Of a stretch of 64,000 bases of DNA, positions 20,080 through 30,354 are shown one piece after another (position 1 is the first letter of the stretch; the number at the start of each line of letters is the position of its first letter). Origin of the DNA: Tilletia caries (lineage: Eukaryota; Basidiomycota; Exobasidiomycetes; Tilletiales; Tilletiaceae). The notes under the pieces were generated by a model, which had not been told where the DNA came from, ran no database searches, and saw only the letters and a program-made list of their open reading frames with translations. Both the position numbers and the translations under genes were made by a program. The stretch is taken from positions 1,488,001 to 1,552,000 of the forward strand of contig JALUTQ010000045.1 in the NCBI GenBank assembly GCA_032718865.1, given 5' to 3'.

Positions 20080-22100
20080 TCAACGTCCATCTCTGCGTTC
20101 AGGTACGCGGCCTCGACGTCCATCTGGTGTAGATGCATCGAGGCCTTGATGGCGAGGGCGACGATGGCACGGAGCGAGGCGAGTCTTGCCGTGGGTGCGT
20201 GAGTTTCTTGAAAGTCCACTCCCGGCTGCTGCGAGAATCCTCGCGCGACAACGCGAGCCTTGTATTTGACAATGTTCCCGTCTCCGTCCCGCTTGGTCTT
20301 GTAGACCCACTTGCAGGACACAGCGCGGCGATCCTCGGGGAGGTTGCAGTCCTCCCAGGTCCCAGCTCGCTGGTGGTTCGCGAGCTCGACCTGCATGGCC
20401 GCCACCCACTTCGCCGCGTTCGGCGAGCGCAAGGCTTGCTCGTACGTGAGTGGGTCCTGCTCGTCGCTGTCTGCCCCACCGTTCGCCACGCTGACCTCGC
20501 CATGTGCTCGATTCCGTCCCGCAGCAGCGCGATCTGGGAGCGTACGCGCCGGGACCTCCGGCCGCGCCCATCGAGGTTGCGCTGCCGGTTCCTGCTGCTC
20601 CCGAACGATCGGTGGGGGCAGCTCCTCATGATGGTGAGGCTGCTGCTCCTCTTGCTGACGATCCTCCTGGTTGACCACTGACTCCCCCTGTTCCTCCTCA
20701 TCCTCCAGAAGCTCCTCGAACCGCGCTACCTCGACCTCATCGCCTCCCACCTCTCCCAGATCCCGGCCGGTGGCCGCTGGGGAGGATTGCGATGCAGGTC
20801 GGTCGGCGGGCGCTGGCGTGGGTACCGGGGCAGTGAGAAGGCGAGTCTGCTGCGGCGATGGGATTGCTGGCTCGAACACGAGGTTTCGGCTAACATGAAC
20901 CTTTCCCGTCTGCTCGTTCAGGACTGCGCTGCCGGCACTGCCGAAGGTGAGCCCGAGGTACTTGCCCCTCCAGCTCTTCGGGTTGCTGGCGCTGAGGTCA
21001 TCCTTGAGCCTCGTCTCGGCGGGAACGTGGTACCAGACTGCGCACCCAAATGGCTGGAGCAGGGACACGTCGACCTTGCGGCTGAACAGACGTTCCCAGA
21101 TCGTCTTGCCGTCCCGAACTGTGGTGCTCAGCATGATGATTGTCGCGTACGTGAGCGCCCAATCCCAGTACGCCATCGTGACTCCCCCACCAATCAACAT
21201 TGCTGACATCGTCTCCTTGATTGTTCGGTTCTTCCGTTCCGCAATCCCGTTCAGCTGAGGGGTGTAGGCCGGGGTCGTCTGATGGAGAATCCCCTTCTTG
21301 TCCAACCAGGACTCGAGCTCCTTGTTCACGTACTCCCCACCCCGATCAGTGCGCAGGATTCGCACCTGGCACTTCAGTGCTTTCTCGAGACCGAGAATCC
21401 ACTTGATCAATTGCTGGACTACCGAGCTCTTTGCCGGGATGGCCTGAGCGAGGATGATCCCGCTCTGCGTCGTCCCGAGAGTGACGTAGTATCGGTGACC
21501 AGAGGCGGACACGCGGAGGGGCCCGGCGACATCGCTGAAGAGGATGTCGTCGCCATCTCCTTGAAGGCTCGAGTCGCCAAAGGGGAGTAGATGTGACTTG
21601 GACTGCTGGCACGCGTCACAAAAGAAGCTGACTGATTCTCCTGCAATATCCAGGCCTTCGATCACCTTGTTGCGGGCAAGGTTCTTGATGCCCGTCAAGG
21701 ACATGTGACCGAGGCGGACGTGCCAGTCGTACAGGGAGTTCTGGGCGACCTTCGGCGCAATGGCCAGCGCGTGGGCGGCATTGATCTCCCCCACGCGTCC
21801 TTTATGCTCGAGACGCACGTGGAAGAGGCCGCCAACCTCCGTGAGCGGGACCACGAGGGATCCCTTCTCGAGTCGGCTTGTCCCCCGTCCAAGGACGACC
21901 TTCCATCCCTTCCGAATGAGGACGTTGGCCGAGAGTAAGTTTACTCGAGCGTCTCTGACGTGGTGGACGTCTTCCAAGACGATTGCTTTGCCATCTTCGC
22001 TGACCATGGCCACTGCTCCCACAGTACTCGAGCTCATCGAGCCCGTCCTCGTGGCGAGACCAAAGCGAAGCGGCTCCTCGAGCTCCTTCTTGTTTTTGAA
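20080..22100 (-). pseudogene. Copia polyprotein: integrase and first half of reverse transcriptase
   Basis: Long frame after a one-base change at the T-run 22093-22097. GAG-pre-integrase zinc finger (WHVRLGHMSLTGIKNL, CDACQQSK), integrase core with DVAGPL, TDRGGEYVN and NGIAERKNRTI (D, D, E), a Glu/Gln-rich linker, then reverse-transcriptase start (KWVAAMQVELANHQ, CKWVYKTKRDGDGNIVKYKA, RVVARGFSQQPGVDF, HQMDVEAAYLNAEMDVEL). The gypsy insertion cuts it here; the natural continuation starts at 13056. Confidence 0.92.
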
Positions 22101-22437
22101 GCAGGGCTTCGGATCCGACGATATGGTAAGTTGCCCCAGAGTCGATAATCCAGACGACTGTGTGCTGACCAACCGAAACCAAGTGACTTGCAGGTTCGAT
22201 GGTCGGGTCCACCGCGAACTGTGGGAGCTCGACGATGCCGATGAATGGGCCGGGCGCCGAGCTGAGGTTCGCCTGGCCATTCTCATGTCCGCTTCCCTCG
22301 TCACCCTTCTTGTCCTTCTTCGGACAGTCGCGCTTCATGTGTCCGATTTGCTGGCACTTGAAGCACTTGATCTTGGAGACCCCCTTGATCTTGGTCGAGC
22401 TGTTGTCGCCCGAATTCTTTTCTCCGTGAGTCGCCTT
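22101..22437 (-). pseudogene. Copia zinc knuckle and aspartic protease
   Basis: Same frame as gag but behind its TAG stop (22440-22438). Contains the CCHC knuckle CFKCQQIGHMKRDC and the protease motif WIIDSGATYHIVGSEALL. The frame leaves the coding path at a run of five A on the minus strand; one A fewer would join the integrase frame. Confidence 0.85.
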
Positions 22438-23145
22438 CTAGGCGGAAGTACGCGACTCCTGCTGACCGCCCTTCTGTTTCGTAAACAGGACCGCGGCAGT
22501 GGAGCGAGCCTGCGTTCGAGCGCGCTGCGCTCCCAACAGGTTGTACTCGCGACGGAGCTCGTTGAAGGTCTTCTTGCTCGGATCCATCATGCGCCACTGA
22601 AGCTTGAGCATGGCGAACGAGTCCGGGAGGGACTCCAGGAACATGAGCGCCTTGTCCTGGTCCGCGAACGTCATACCGGCCGACGATGCCTTGAGTAGGA
22701 GGCGAAGGTAATCATCAAGATGTCCCTTCATATCGCCACCCTCGATGTAGAAGAAGTTGGCGATTTCCCGCTTAATCTCGGACCGGTAATCGTCCGTATC
22801 GAGGTCATGGATCTCGCAAAGCCGGGCCCAAATCTCATGGGCCGATCGGCAGTCCTCGATGTCCATCTTGAGGGCGTCACTAATGGTACGCCGCATCAAG
22901 GCCATCGACTTGCGGTTCCGATCCATCCAAGTCTTGACGATCGGCTTCTCTTCGACGGGGACATCCGAGTCCTCCGTCTTGGTCGATACCGGCATCGACT
23001 CGGTTCCTTCGACGATGTCCAGGGAACCCAACATCAAGAACGAGTCGGTGATGGCCGACTTCCAGAGGTAGAAGTCGTCGAGACCGGTCAAGGTGGGAAC
23101 CTTAAACAGGGCGGACGACTCGTTGGTACCGATCTGGTTGGACAT
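22438..23145 (-). CDS. Copia Gag (ends at amber stop)
   Basis: 235 residues from ATG 23145 to TAG 22438. Starts MSNQIGTNESSALFKVPTLT and contains the copia gag features GLDDFYLWKSAITDSFLMLG, IWARLCEIHDLDTDD and FNELRREYNLLG. The zinc knuckle lies in the same frame just past the stop, so the stop is either a mutation or a read-through site. Confidence 0.85.
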   Translation of the reverse strand: MSNQIGTNESSALFKVPTLTGLDDFYLWKSAITDSFLMLGSLDIVEGTESMPVSTKTEDSDVPVEEKPIVKTWMDRNRKSMALMRRTISDALKMDIEDCRSAHEIWARLCEIHDLDTDDYRSEIKREIANFFYIEGGDMKGHLDDYLRLLLKASSAGMTFADQDKALMFLESLPDSFAMLKLQWRMMDPSKKTFNELRREYNLLGAQRARTQARSTAAVLFTKQKGGQQESRTSA

Positions 23146-23193
23146 GTTGTTGCTTGACTGGGTTGTATAGTAGAAGGTGTTGATGCCTATTGA

Positions 23194-23217
23194 CCAGAGC
23201 TGTTCAGACTCTTAATC
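23194..23217 (-). other. Copia primer-binding site matching a tRNA-Lys(CUU) half
   Basis: The plus strand here reads like the D-arm end plus anticodon arm of a lysine tRNA: AGAGC, then stem CAGA, loop CTCTTAA (anticodon CTT), stem TCTG. The element sequence is therefore complementary to the middle of tRNA-Lys, as in Drosophila copia, which primes from a half tRNA. It lies directly inside the 5' LTR. Confidence 0.75.
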
Positions 23218-23488
23218 TGTTGAGAGTTGATGTGATCACGGACTCACGATCAGAGAGTGAAGAGAAGGAGAGGGGAAGAGCTTGCATTGAGAGAGGGTTT
23301 GCTACCACAACCACGACTGCTTTTATAGCTTTACCAAGACATCCAGAACAGGTGAGTAGCTACGCCGTACGTATGAGGGCAACGGGAGGAAGGGCGACAG
23401 CAGAATGAGGGCTACTATCCATGGGGGATACTATCGATGAGGGATACCGTTGCTTGGTTACCGGCGCCTGGACTGACGCCATCCAACA
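23218..23488 (-). repeat. 5' LTR of the copia element
   Basis: 271 bp with TGTTG/CAACA ends; five bases longer than the 3' LTR near its U5 edge and one substitution different (C at 23365). Confidence 0.9.
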
Positions 23489-23493
23489 GTATC
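23489..23493. repeat. Target-site duplication of the copia element (right)
   Basis: GTATC, matching 11260-11264. Confidence 0.85.
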
Positions 23494-23560
23494 AACCGCC
23501 TATGAACCGTGTATGACCACGCTGTCCACACGCTGTGGACCAAAATTGTGCCGAGAACGG

Positions 23561-23823
23561 GTGAATGTCCCGATCTATGGTCGGTTCGCCCCGAGCACCC
23601 CGGCACTGACCCCGATCTATGGTTGAGTGACCCCATAAAGATGGTCATGTGACCCCATAAAGATGGTCGATTGAGCCCGTAAAGATGGTCGATTGAGCCC
23701 GTAAAAAACGCAATTTTGGTGCATTGACCCCGTAAGATTAGTACATTGAACCCATAAAGATGGTCGATTGGCCCCATAAAGATGGTGGACAGAGCCCATA
23801 AAGATGGTGGACAGAGCCCGTAA
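23561..23823 (+). repeat. Array of about 22-bp degenerate repeats, left arm of an inverted pair
   Basis: About ten units built on GATTGAGCCCATAAAGATGG with variants (GACCCC, GCCCGT). The outer end, GTGAATGTCCCGATCTATGG followed by TCGCCCCGAGCA, is repeated in reverse complement at the outer end of the right arm (24275-24310). Confidence 0.85.
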
Positions 23824-24120
23824 TGTCTATTTCAGCCGGATAGAGCGGTAGTGTGTACTAACACTGTCCAAACGACCGGTCGGGCCTTCAGGTATGTAAG
23901 AGGGTTCAACTCACACACAAGTCGAGCTTCTGTGAAGCGTTTCCGCCCGTCGACGAGCTCTCAAAGTGAATTACGTCGCCGAAGACCGCCATCCCGGCCC
24001 CCTATGACCGGATATGACCCTGGAAGCTCAGTACAGTTACTTCAGGCACCCTGGCCGCTGTAGAATAATTTATCTGGAAGATTTGGAAGCAGGGAAGGTC
24101 GCCAAAGGCGATTTGAGATT

Positions 24121-24312
24121 TTTATGGGGCCAGTGCCCTGCCTTATGGGGCCAATCGACCATCTTTATGGGCTCAATCGCCTTTGTTTATGGGTTCAGTC
24201 GCCGATAATTACGGGCTGAATCGCCTCATCTTACGGGCTCAATTCAAAAAACGCTTACGGGGCCAATCGCCTCATGCTCGGGGCGAATCGACCATAGATC
24301 GGGACATTCAGG
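24121..24312 (-). repeat. Array of about 22-bp degenerate repeats, right arm of an inverted pair
   Basis: Same units in reverse complement (TTTATGGGGCCAATCGACCA and variants). Together with 23561-23823 it could form a large imperfect hairpin around a loop of about 300 bases that holds no ORF. Confidence 0.85.
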
Positions 24313-24371
24313 TTACTTGCAAATCGTGCGGATCAACAGCGTATCGTACTTTCTGTCCTCAGCTGCTTTTT

Positions 24372-24498
24372 TTCTCTGATACACTGTCCATACGCTGCTC
24401 AGACACTGTTATCGCAGCTGATGATTTTCTGAATGAAACGCTGCTATTACGCTGCCAATACGCTGCCTATACGAGGCGAATACACTGTCCGACGCATG
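24372..24498 (-). repeat. Degenerate short repeats with core ACGCTGC / ACACTGT
   Basis: Plus strand carries ACACTGTCC, ATACGCTGC, ACACTGTT, AACGCTGC, TTACGCTGCC, ATACGCTGCC and ACACTGTCC again at irregular 10-20-base spacing. Similar motifs recur at 11195-11215, 27925-27945 and 30355-30660. Confidence 0.6.
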
Positions 24499-24587
24499 CT
24501 GACCCAAAATGCAAGTCGACTGATGGAATTCGCGCCTGCCCGCACCTATTGCGAGTTTGCGACTGCTACACGGACAAGGATCAAGAG

Positions 24588-24677
24588 GGGAAGCGAGGAT
24601 GAGGGAAGTGGGGAATGCTCACCGTTTGCCGTATGCTCGTTCGAGAACATGATCTGTGAAGGGAAGAGAAGGTGGAT
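24588..24677 (-). repeat. Exon-like duplicated segment, copy 1
   Basis: Similar to 26160-26262. On the minus strand both copies look like an internal exon with splice signals: TTCCCTTCACAG acceptor, about 30 bases coding-like (TTCTCGAAC..CATACGGC), then a GTGAGCATTCCCC donor. The parent gene was not recognised. Confidence 0.55.
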
Positions 24678-24744
24678 CATAGACCATAGCAAACAGCAGG
24701 TGACCAGGAGGAGACTCACTTGTACTGATTGGCCATCTGCTTGA

Positions 24745-25319
24745 GGGCTGATGAGAGCCAAAAAGAGCGACTCACGGTCAACCGCCTGCACGTCCTGAAC
24801 ACATCTACCGAGACGCTTGAAACCCCCTACCTCGTCCAGCGTGACAACGACACTGAGCGCGTTTGTACGCGACGTATCCCGGAGATTGGAGGAAGTCGAT
24901 ATCTGACGCCAAGTTGGGACTGTATTCAAAATAGAGACGCGTCAGATCTTGTGCAATGATAGCCTGTATGCCTCCTTCTTGGTGCCCACCTTGTCTGGAA
25001 TGTGGCAATGTTTGGATTGACCTGTCATGGTACCGAGACACGATGCGCAAGTAAGCTTCAGCATATTGACGCTAGCAGCAGCCGGAGAGATTCCAGATAT
25101 CATACCAATATAGTTTCAATGCCTGACTCCCGAAGCACCTTGATAGCTTGAGAACTGCGTCCGAGTAGAAGTGTGAGCGCTCAGTGGGCGATACTCCTTC
25201 ACAATGCCCGTATCAGCTGGGACTTACCCGCTGTAGTCGAATTCACCGGCTTGCCCGATACTGAGACCTCCAGAGCCGACCAAGACGACCTTCTTCACGT
25301 CAGAGCGCGGAGTGCGAAG
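24745..25319 (-). pseudogene. Relic of the large subunit of arginine-specific carbamoyl-phosphate synthase (CPA2-like)
   Basis: Exons still join in phase: 25319-25228 ([18 protein letters not shown], then [13 protein letters not shown]), 25154-25106 (SQAIKVLRESGIETIL), 25021-24990 (VNPNIATFQT) and from 24919 (LASDIDFLQSPGYVAY). These match the start of the first ATP-grasp half of fungal CPA2 in order. After PGYVAY about 20 codons (the region with TFGGQ) are missing and the frame shifts; LSVVVTLDEVGGFKRLG then DRESLFLALI follow in another frame. The rest of the roughly 1100-residue enzyme is absent. A dead fragment with preserved intron positions, hence a DNA-level duplicate and not a retrocopy. 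Confidence 0.8.
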
Positions 25320-27728
25320 CTGTAAGAACAAGCAAGGAAGGACAAGGTAGAGAGAGACGTAAGCTGGTAGGAGATCAAGAAGAAAAGGGTACGGAGACAT
25401 TGAGGTCAGCACGTATTCATCGTTGAGGAGAGTTGAGCCGTGAGGATAAGCAAGGAAGAGCACTGTGAGTCAACGGCACGCCAGTCATTTAGGCCATCGA
25501 GAGACAAGAGATATCAGTATGCCAGAAGGTCAATGGCAATGTATCAAGCAGTTCAGTATGTCAGCATGTCAGTACGTCAGTTTTTGGCGTAAAGAAAGCA
25601 AAGGCAAACGACAAGGAGAAGAGGGTATCAGCAAAGTCGTACTGGTGTGGAAGGTTGTCCGAGGGAAAAGATCTGTATGGAGGAGAAGAGCCACTTGTGA
25701 TTCTGACGCACGCAGGAACCTAGACCATGGCCGGCGTAGGCTACTCACATGGACAAAAATGATGGACAAGGGTCAAGACTCCAGACTCCAGACTCCAGAA
25801 TAAACCTCAGGCGTGAATAGAGAGAGATCCGCTGCTGCGGTTGGGGAAGAGCGAAGATAGACGGAGGGGGGACGGGGGAGGGAGTTAGTAGAAGTAGTGG
25901 GATGCAGATCAGCCACAACTCTGTCAGTCATTCAGATGAATTGGAGAGAGCGCAGATGTCAGTAGGTCAAATCATCAACTGGCAAAGTATCAGCAAGTCA
26001 GCAGGTCAACGCATCAGTATGTCAGCACAGCGCCTTTCGGTTTCGGCACCAGGGGATGCGAGGAGAGGTCGCTCTGAATCCTGGTCGAGAGATGGGCTTG
26101 CCTCGAGTTGTTGGAAGTAAAGCACGGAGCAAGCGGAGAGCGTTCAACCATGCGCTTACAAGGATCAAGAGGGAAGTAAGGAAGAGGGGAAAGGGGGAAT
26201 GCTCACTGTTTGACGCCGTATGCTGGTTCGAGAATAGAATCTGTGAAGGGAAGAATGAAGCAGCTTAGATCAGCATGCGCAGCACTCAGCAGAGGGACAT
26301 GAGACGAAATGGTTAGTACCTAGTACCTACTGCAGACTGATGCGAAGGTGTGCGAAGACCGAACACGAACAGTGAAGAAAGAGCACACGTCAGTGAGGCA
26401 GTATGAGTGATGGGAATGGGGAGAGGGATAGGGATGCTGACTCACCTATGCATAAGGGTTGAGGGCATGAAGCATAACCGCATAATGCATGTCCAGAGAA
26501 CTGAGAAGAAAATCGCATCAGCTGGATCAAGAACATTGTATGCGGATAGTCTACAGCTCACAAAGTGGTAATGGACTAATGGTGTGCCGTGTGCTGATGG
26601 AACCCTTGCCGATCGTAGATTTGGTGTGGAGACTGCGAAGGAGAAAACAAAGCACAGAGGTCAAAGAAAAAGAGACGGGAAGACTGCGTATCAAAAGGGG
26701 GGTTGGGGGAAGAAGGAGAGACTCGCGCTCAGACTTGTCCATGTGAACGCAGACGCCAATAGAAGTAAGACAAGGAAGAAGGTTAGCAAGACGATGACGA
26801 GATCGGAATAGAGAGGGTGACGAGACAAGCATGAATAATAGTCAAGAGAGGCGGGACGAAGCCACGAGAACGAGGAGGACGAGACGTGGATGAGACGAAG
26901 AACAGCGAAACGGACGAGTCAGAGTAAGATGAGAAGGAATATGGGAGGACGAGACTTGGACGCGAGCTAGACGCGAGCAGGAGGATGAGAGGACACGATG
27001 GGGAAGGACAGCGGAAGAGGGGACGAAGGTAGAGAATATAGCAGAGGATGGCAGTTTGTGAAGCCAGGAGGAGTCCGTCGACCGAACTTCAAGGGAACCG
27101 AGGAAGCTGTAGCCCAAAGGGAAGGGGGACAACGCGAAGGAGTATGAGGAGGGGAAGGAAGCGAGGAAGTGTAGGAACGAGAGTAGACTGGGGAAGTGGG
27201 AACTGAGGGATGGAAGCGGAAAGGCAGGAAAGAGAAAGGATCTAGGAGGGAAGTGATTGGGAAAGGAGATGGAAGTGATGGAAAGAGTACTCATCTGTGT
27301 AATCGGCTCCAAGTTCCAACAGCGACGGAGGGCAGCTTGGCAGACTTGAGGGCTGAGAGAGCAGAGAAGGTTTCTGTGAAACGGAACCAACACGTCAAAG
27401 GGAAAGGGGACCCACTGTGCAACGGAGATCTGCTGAGCCCGGATCCGAGTGATTAAGCAGGCAACATCTGAAGAGAAACAAGACGAGACGTGGTCATATC
27501 TTGCCAACGAGAGATGTGACGATGAAAGCCAAGAGCCTCACCTTACTGGCGAGCAGCTGTTTGCTGAGTCAATGATGGTCGAGAATAGTAGCGTGCTGAG
27601 TAGAAGAGCTGGTCTGCGTGGAGATTCGAGGTGGTAGTACGAGTCGACTTGCAACAGCTGTGATGATGGAAGAAGCTGTGACTGTGTGAGTAAAGCGGAA
27701 GCCGTGAAGATCAGACGGCAGGCAAAGG
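25320..27728. other. Gene-poor decayed region
   Basis: No intact gene seen. Holds short TGACATACTGA-type repeats on the minus strand (25510-25585 and 25945-26030), the second copy of the exon-like segment at 26160-26262, and open stretches on the minus strand without domains (for example ISVAQWVPFPFDVLVPFHRN near 27430). It looks like remnants of multi-exon genes. Confidence 0.5.
26160..26262 (-). repeat. Exon-like duplicated segment, copy 2
   Basis: Diverged copy of 24588-24677 with the same acceptor/donor arrangement (TTCACAG, then CATACGGCGTCAAACA before GTGAGC). Confidence 0.55.
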
Positions 27729-27806
27729 GCCACGCAGAGGCGGCGACGAGAAGGGCCACGCAGAGGCGGCGACGAGAAGGGCCACGCAGAAGCGGCGACG
27801 AGAAGG
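27729..27806. repeat. 26-bp tandem repeat, three copies
   Basis: Units 27729-27754, 27755-27780 and 27781-27806 start GCCACGCAGAGGCGGCGACG; the third has one substitution. Not in a recognised gene. Confidence 0.9.
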
Positions 27807-28158
27807 AAAAGATCGTTGCTACTTACTTGGTGTCGGCAGGCGATGATTGTTGAGGGGTGGTCAGTGGTGGTGGTCTTCGAGTCCGACAAGCAAGCTGCGC
27901 TTTTTCCCCCATTACCTCAATCAGACACTGCTCACACGCTGCTGAATGCTGATCCACACTAAAGGTAAAGGTACTGATGTACCACATATGCTCCAAGGAC
28001 GACTCGTTGCGAGTGTTTGAGCTAAGAAAACGTTGTCCGCTGGGAGTTGGGACGAGGGTGCATGCGACGAGGGTGTATCCGTGTATGCTTTCAAGGGAAG
28101 AGGGACCGGGAACAATTGGGATCAGAGGAGAGCAAAGTGGTGCTCCAGAATGGTGTCT

Positions 28159-29914
28159 TCAGCTGAATGCTGGATAGTGGATACTTGATCCGCCCGACAA
28201 GTAAGATGTCTGATAGCCGTCGTCTCGACGCTGACTCGAGAGTGTACGACTGTACGAGTATGTCGACCGTGGTCCGTGAGAGAGAGTACTTCGACCGTGG
28301 TCCGTGAGAGAGAGTACTGAAGTCGATGAAATGAGAATCGAGCCAGGGAAAGAAGGGGGGGATAAACTCACCTCAACAGCCTGCTGAACCACAAGCCTCT
28401 TCCTCGCCTCCGCCAACCAATCCGCAGAGAGCGTCTTCCCCCACCCCTTCAACCGATTCACCTCCCTAACCGCGTCCTCCAACCGGCCCTTCTCCAACCA
28501 GAACTCAGCCCGGGCCAGCACCGTCGGGATATCGTCGTCCTTCCCATCCTGAGACGCCAGCACGAGCGCTTCGGAGGGCGTCTTCTTCGCGAGGAGCGGT
28601 GACAGCGTCGCACTCACGAGATGGGCGAACAGACCGGGCGAACGGGGTTGGGGAGCCAATACACCCTCGGCGGACGTTGATGACGGTGGTGCGACAGTCG
28701 GGTCCGGGAGGAGCGCAACAGACAACACCTTCGGCGCGACCCGTCGCTTGAACCACGTCTGCAACGTTGTCTCGCTCTCCACGCCTTCGTCCGGGTTGAC
28801 CCCGCCAGCCTCGAGGGAGGACAGCGCAGCTTCGTATACGTCGGCCGAGGGGCCCTTGGAGGCGGTGCCGCGCAGGGCGTCGATCTGGGCGCGGAAGGGC
28901 GTGCGGTAGGCATACAGGGAGTCATCTCCGCTGGACGAAGCTCCCTCTACGCCGCCGAGAGCAGCAGAGGACAGCGCACGCACGGCAGCCGTGAGCGTCC
29001 GCACGCGCGCCGACTCCGCAAGGATGTTCTCATTCTCCAGCGCAAGTTTGTCCAACACGGCCGCCTCCTCCGTAAGCTGTTCAATCTGAGCAAGCCGTGC
29101 CCCACGCTCCTTCTCCACAGCCGCTTTGACGCCAGACATCCACTGCTTTTGAAGCTCGATCCCACGCGAGACGACCTCCTCCTTCAGGTGGGCGCTGATG
29201 AGATCATTCTTGACCTCGAGCGACTGTTCGAGTTCAAGAATGATCCCTCGGCCTTCTGTTTTGCGCGTTCGAGATCGGCATCTGGTGACCGAGCTCGTTG
29301 GCAGCGTCTTGGCCGCGGTGAAGACCGTGGTTGACGGCTTCCTTTGTGCGCTGTCCGGCGGCGGAGACCTTGTCAGCTGCCTCCCTCGCTGTGCGGCTGG
29401 CCTGATCCTGGAAGGAAGCTGCAGCCTCCCTGGCTCTGTGTTCTGCCTGTCTTGCCTTCTCCTGAGTCTGGAAGAAGGTGCGATCGACGGCTTCGGAGAC
29501 GGAGCCGATGGCGGATCGGCCGAGGCCAATGGCGCGGTTGGTCAAGCTGGAGACGTCCGCATCCTTGGTTGAGAAGGTGAGGGAGCGGTCGAGGTTCCTG
29601 CTGGAGAGCTGGTCGAGGATGGCCTCTCCGCCGGGGACGGACTCGACGAAGAGGTCGTTGTTGAGAGCTGCGACGGTGGAGCCTGTGTAGAAGACGGTGC
29701 CGAGGACGAGGGAGTACCCGACGACGGAGCGGAAGAAGCGGCGCGGCTTGGACCCTGCTGCTGACGGGGGCGGGAGCGCGTACTGCGCTGCTGCTCCTGT
29801 TGCGATCCTTGCAACGGTCTCCGGTGCTGGCCCCGCCTGTGGACCGACGGGCCCGGTAGCGAAGGAACGAGTGGCCGAGGAGCAGGAACCGGGACTCGAC
29901 GGGGTTAGAGGTCG
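28159..29914 (-). CDS. MIC60: MICOS subunit Mic60 (mitofilin/Fcj1)
   Basis: The C-terminal part has the mitofilin signature DDIPTVLARAEFWLEKGRLE, DAVREVNRLKGW and ADWLAEARKRLVVQQAVE; the middle is coiled coil (AVEKERGARLAQIEQLTEEA). The N-terminal exon begins at an acceptor (29914) and has RRFFRSVVGYSLVLGTVFYT, the inner-membrane anchor. The first exon with the start codon was not found: no ATG lies between 29914 and about 30330. Reading frame changes near 29240-29280; a 34-nt intron (GTCACC to AAACAG) would restore it, otherwise there is a frameshift. A GTGAGT donor at 28371 may precede one more exon; the frame otherwise runs to 28159. Role (established): cristae-junction formation with Mic10 and lipid-import partners. 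Confidence 0.8.
28263..28318. repeat. 28-bp perfect tandem duplication
   Basis: TCGACCGTGGTCCGTGAGAG... occurs twice, 28263-28290 and 28291-28318, at the 3' end of the MIC60 region. Confidence 0.9.
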
Positions 29915-30330
29915 CTGTGTGGTTGGGAGTGGTCAGGTTGACGGCTGTGTGGCTGGTGGGTGTTGAGCGTTGAGCGTTGTTTAAGATGGCTGCTGTGCTG
30001 AGTTGGAGCTCGTCTTCGATGGCCTCGAGGGCCTTCTTGGGGGCGCCTGGTCGTTGGAGTCCGGACAGGGGCTGGAAGATGGTGTGGAAGGTCTGTGGAG
30101 TTTTGAGGGAGAAGACCTGGCTTTCGAGTGCTGCGGGGAGGAGAGAGAGGGAGAGAAGGCGTAAGAGAGCTTGAGCAGGGACAAGGTGAGAGAGAAGGAT
30201 ACGTACGCCAGATGTTGACGAAGTGGAGGATCTGGTCTGTCTTGAGCACGGAGAAGAGGAGGGTGTGGGAGAAGGAGAGGAGGGCGCAAGGGCCGAAGTG
30301 GTGGAAGGTCGTCACTGGCAAAGGTTGGCC
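29915..30330 (-). other. Coding-like stretch upstream of MIC60, gene not recognised
   Basis: On the minus strand the frame TFHHFGPCALLSFSHTLLFS, VLKTDQILHFVNIW, then (after a GTACGT..CCGCAG intron near 30206-30136) LESQVFSLKTPQTFHTIFQP and KKALEAIEDELQLSTAAILN stays open and looks protein-like. It has no ATG and would run into MIC60 in another frame. It may be the 3' part of a separate gene or chance. Confidence 0.3.
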
Positions 30331-30354
30331 ATGTTTGTAAATCGAGAGCGCATC

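Larger units (their letters stand above)
11265..23488 (-). mobile_element. Ty1/copia LTR retrotransposon, split by a nested gypsy element
   Basis: Minus-strand element bounded by LTRs at 23218-23488 (5' LTR) and 11265-11530 (3' LTR) and by a 5-bp duplication GTATC. Without the inserted gypsy element it is about 5.2 kb. Domain order in element direction is gag, CCHC zinc knuckle, aspartic protease (DSGA), integrase, reverse transcriptase, RNase H, the order that defines copia. It carries an amber stop after gag, two single-base frame changes at homopolymers, and the 7-kb gypsy insertion inside the reverse transcriptase, so this copy is dead. Confidence 0.93.

Noticed and set aside
23561..23823. 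CRISPR array
   Set aside because: Units vary and abut without unique spacers, the arms are inverted, and the host is a fungus.
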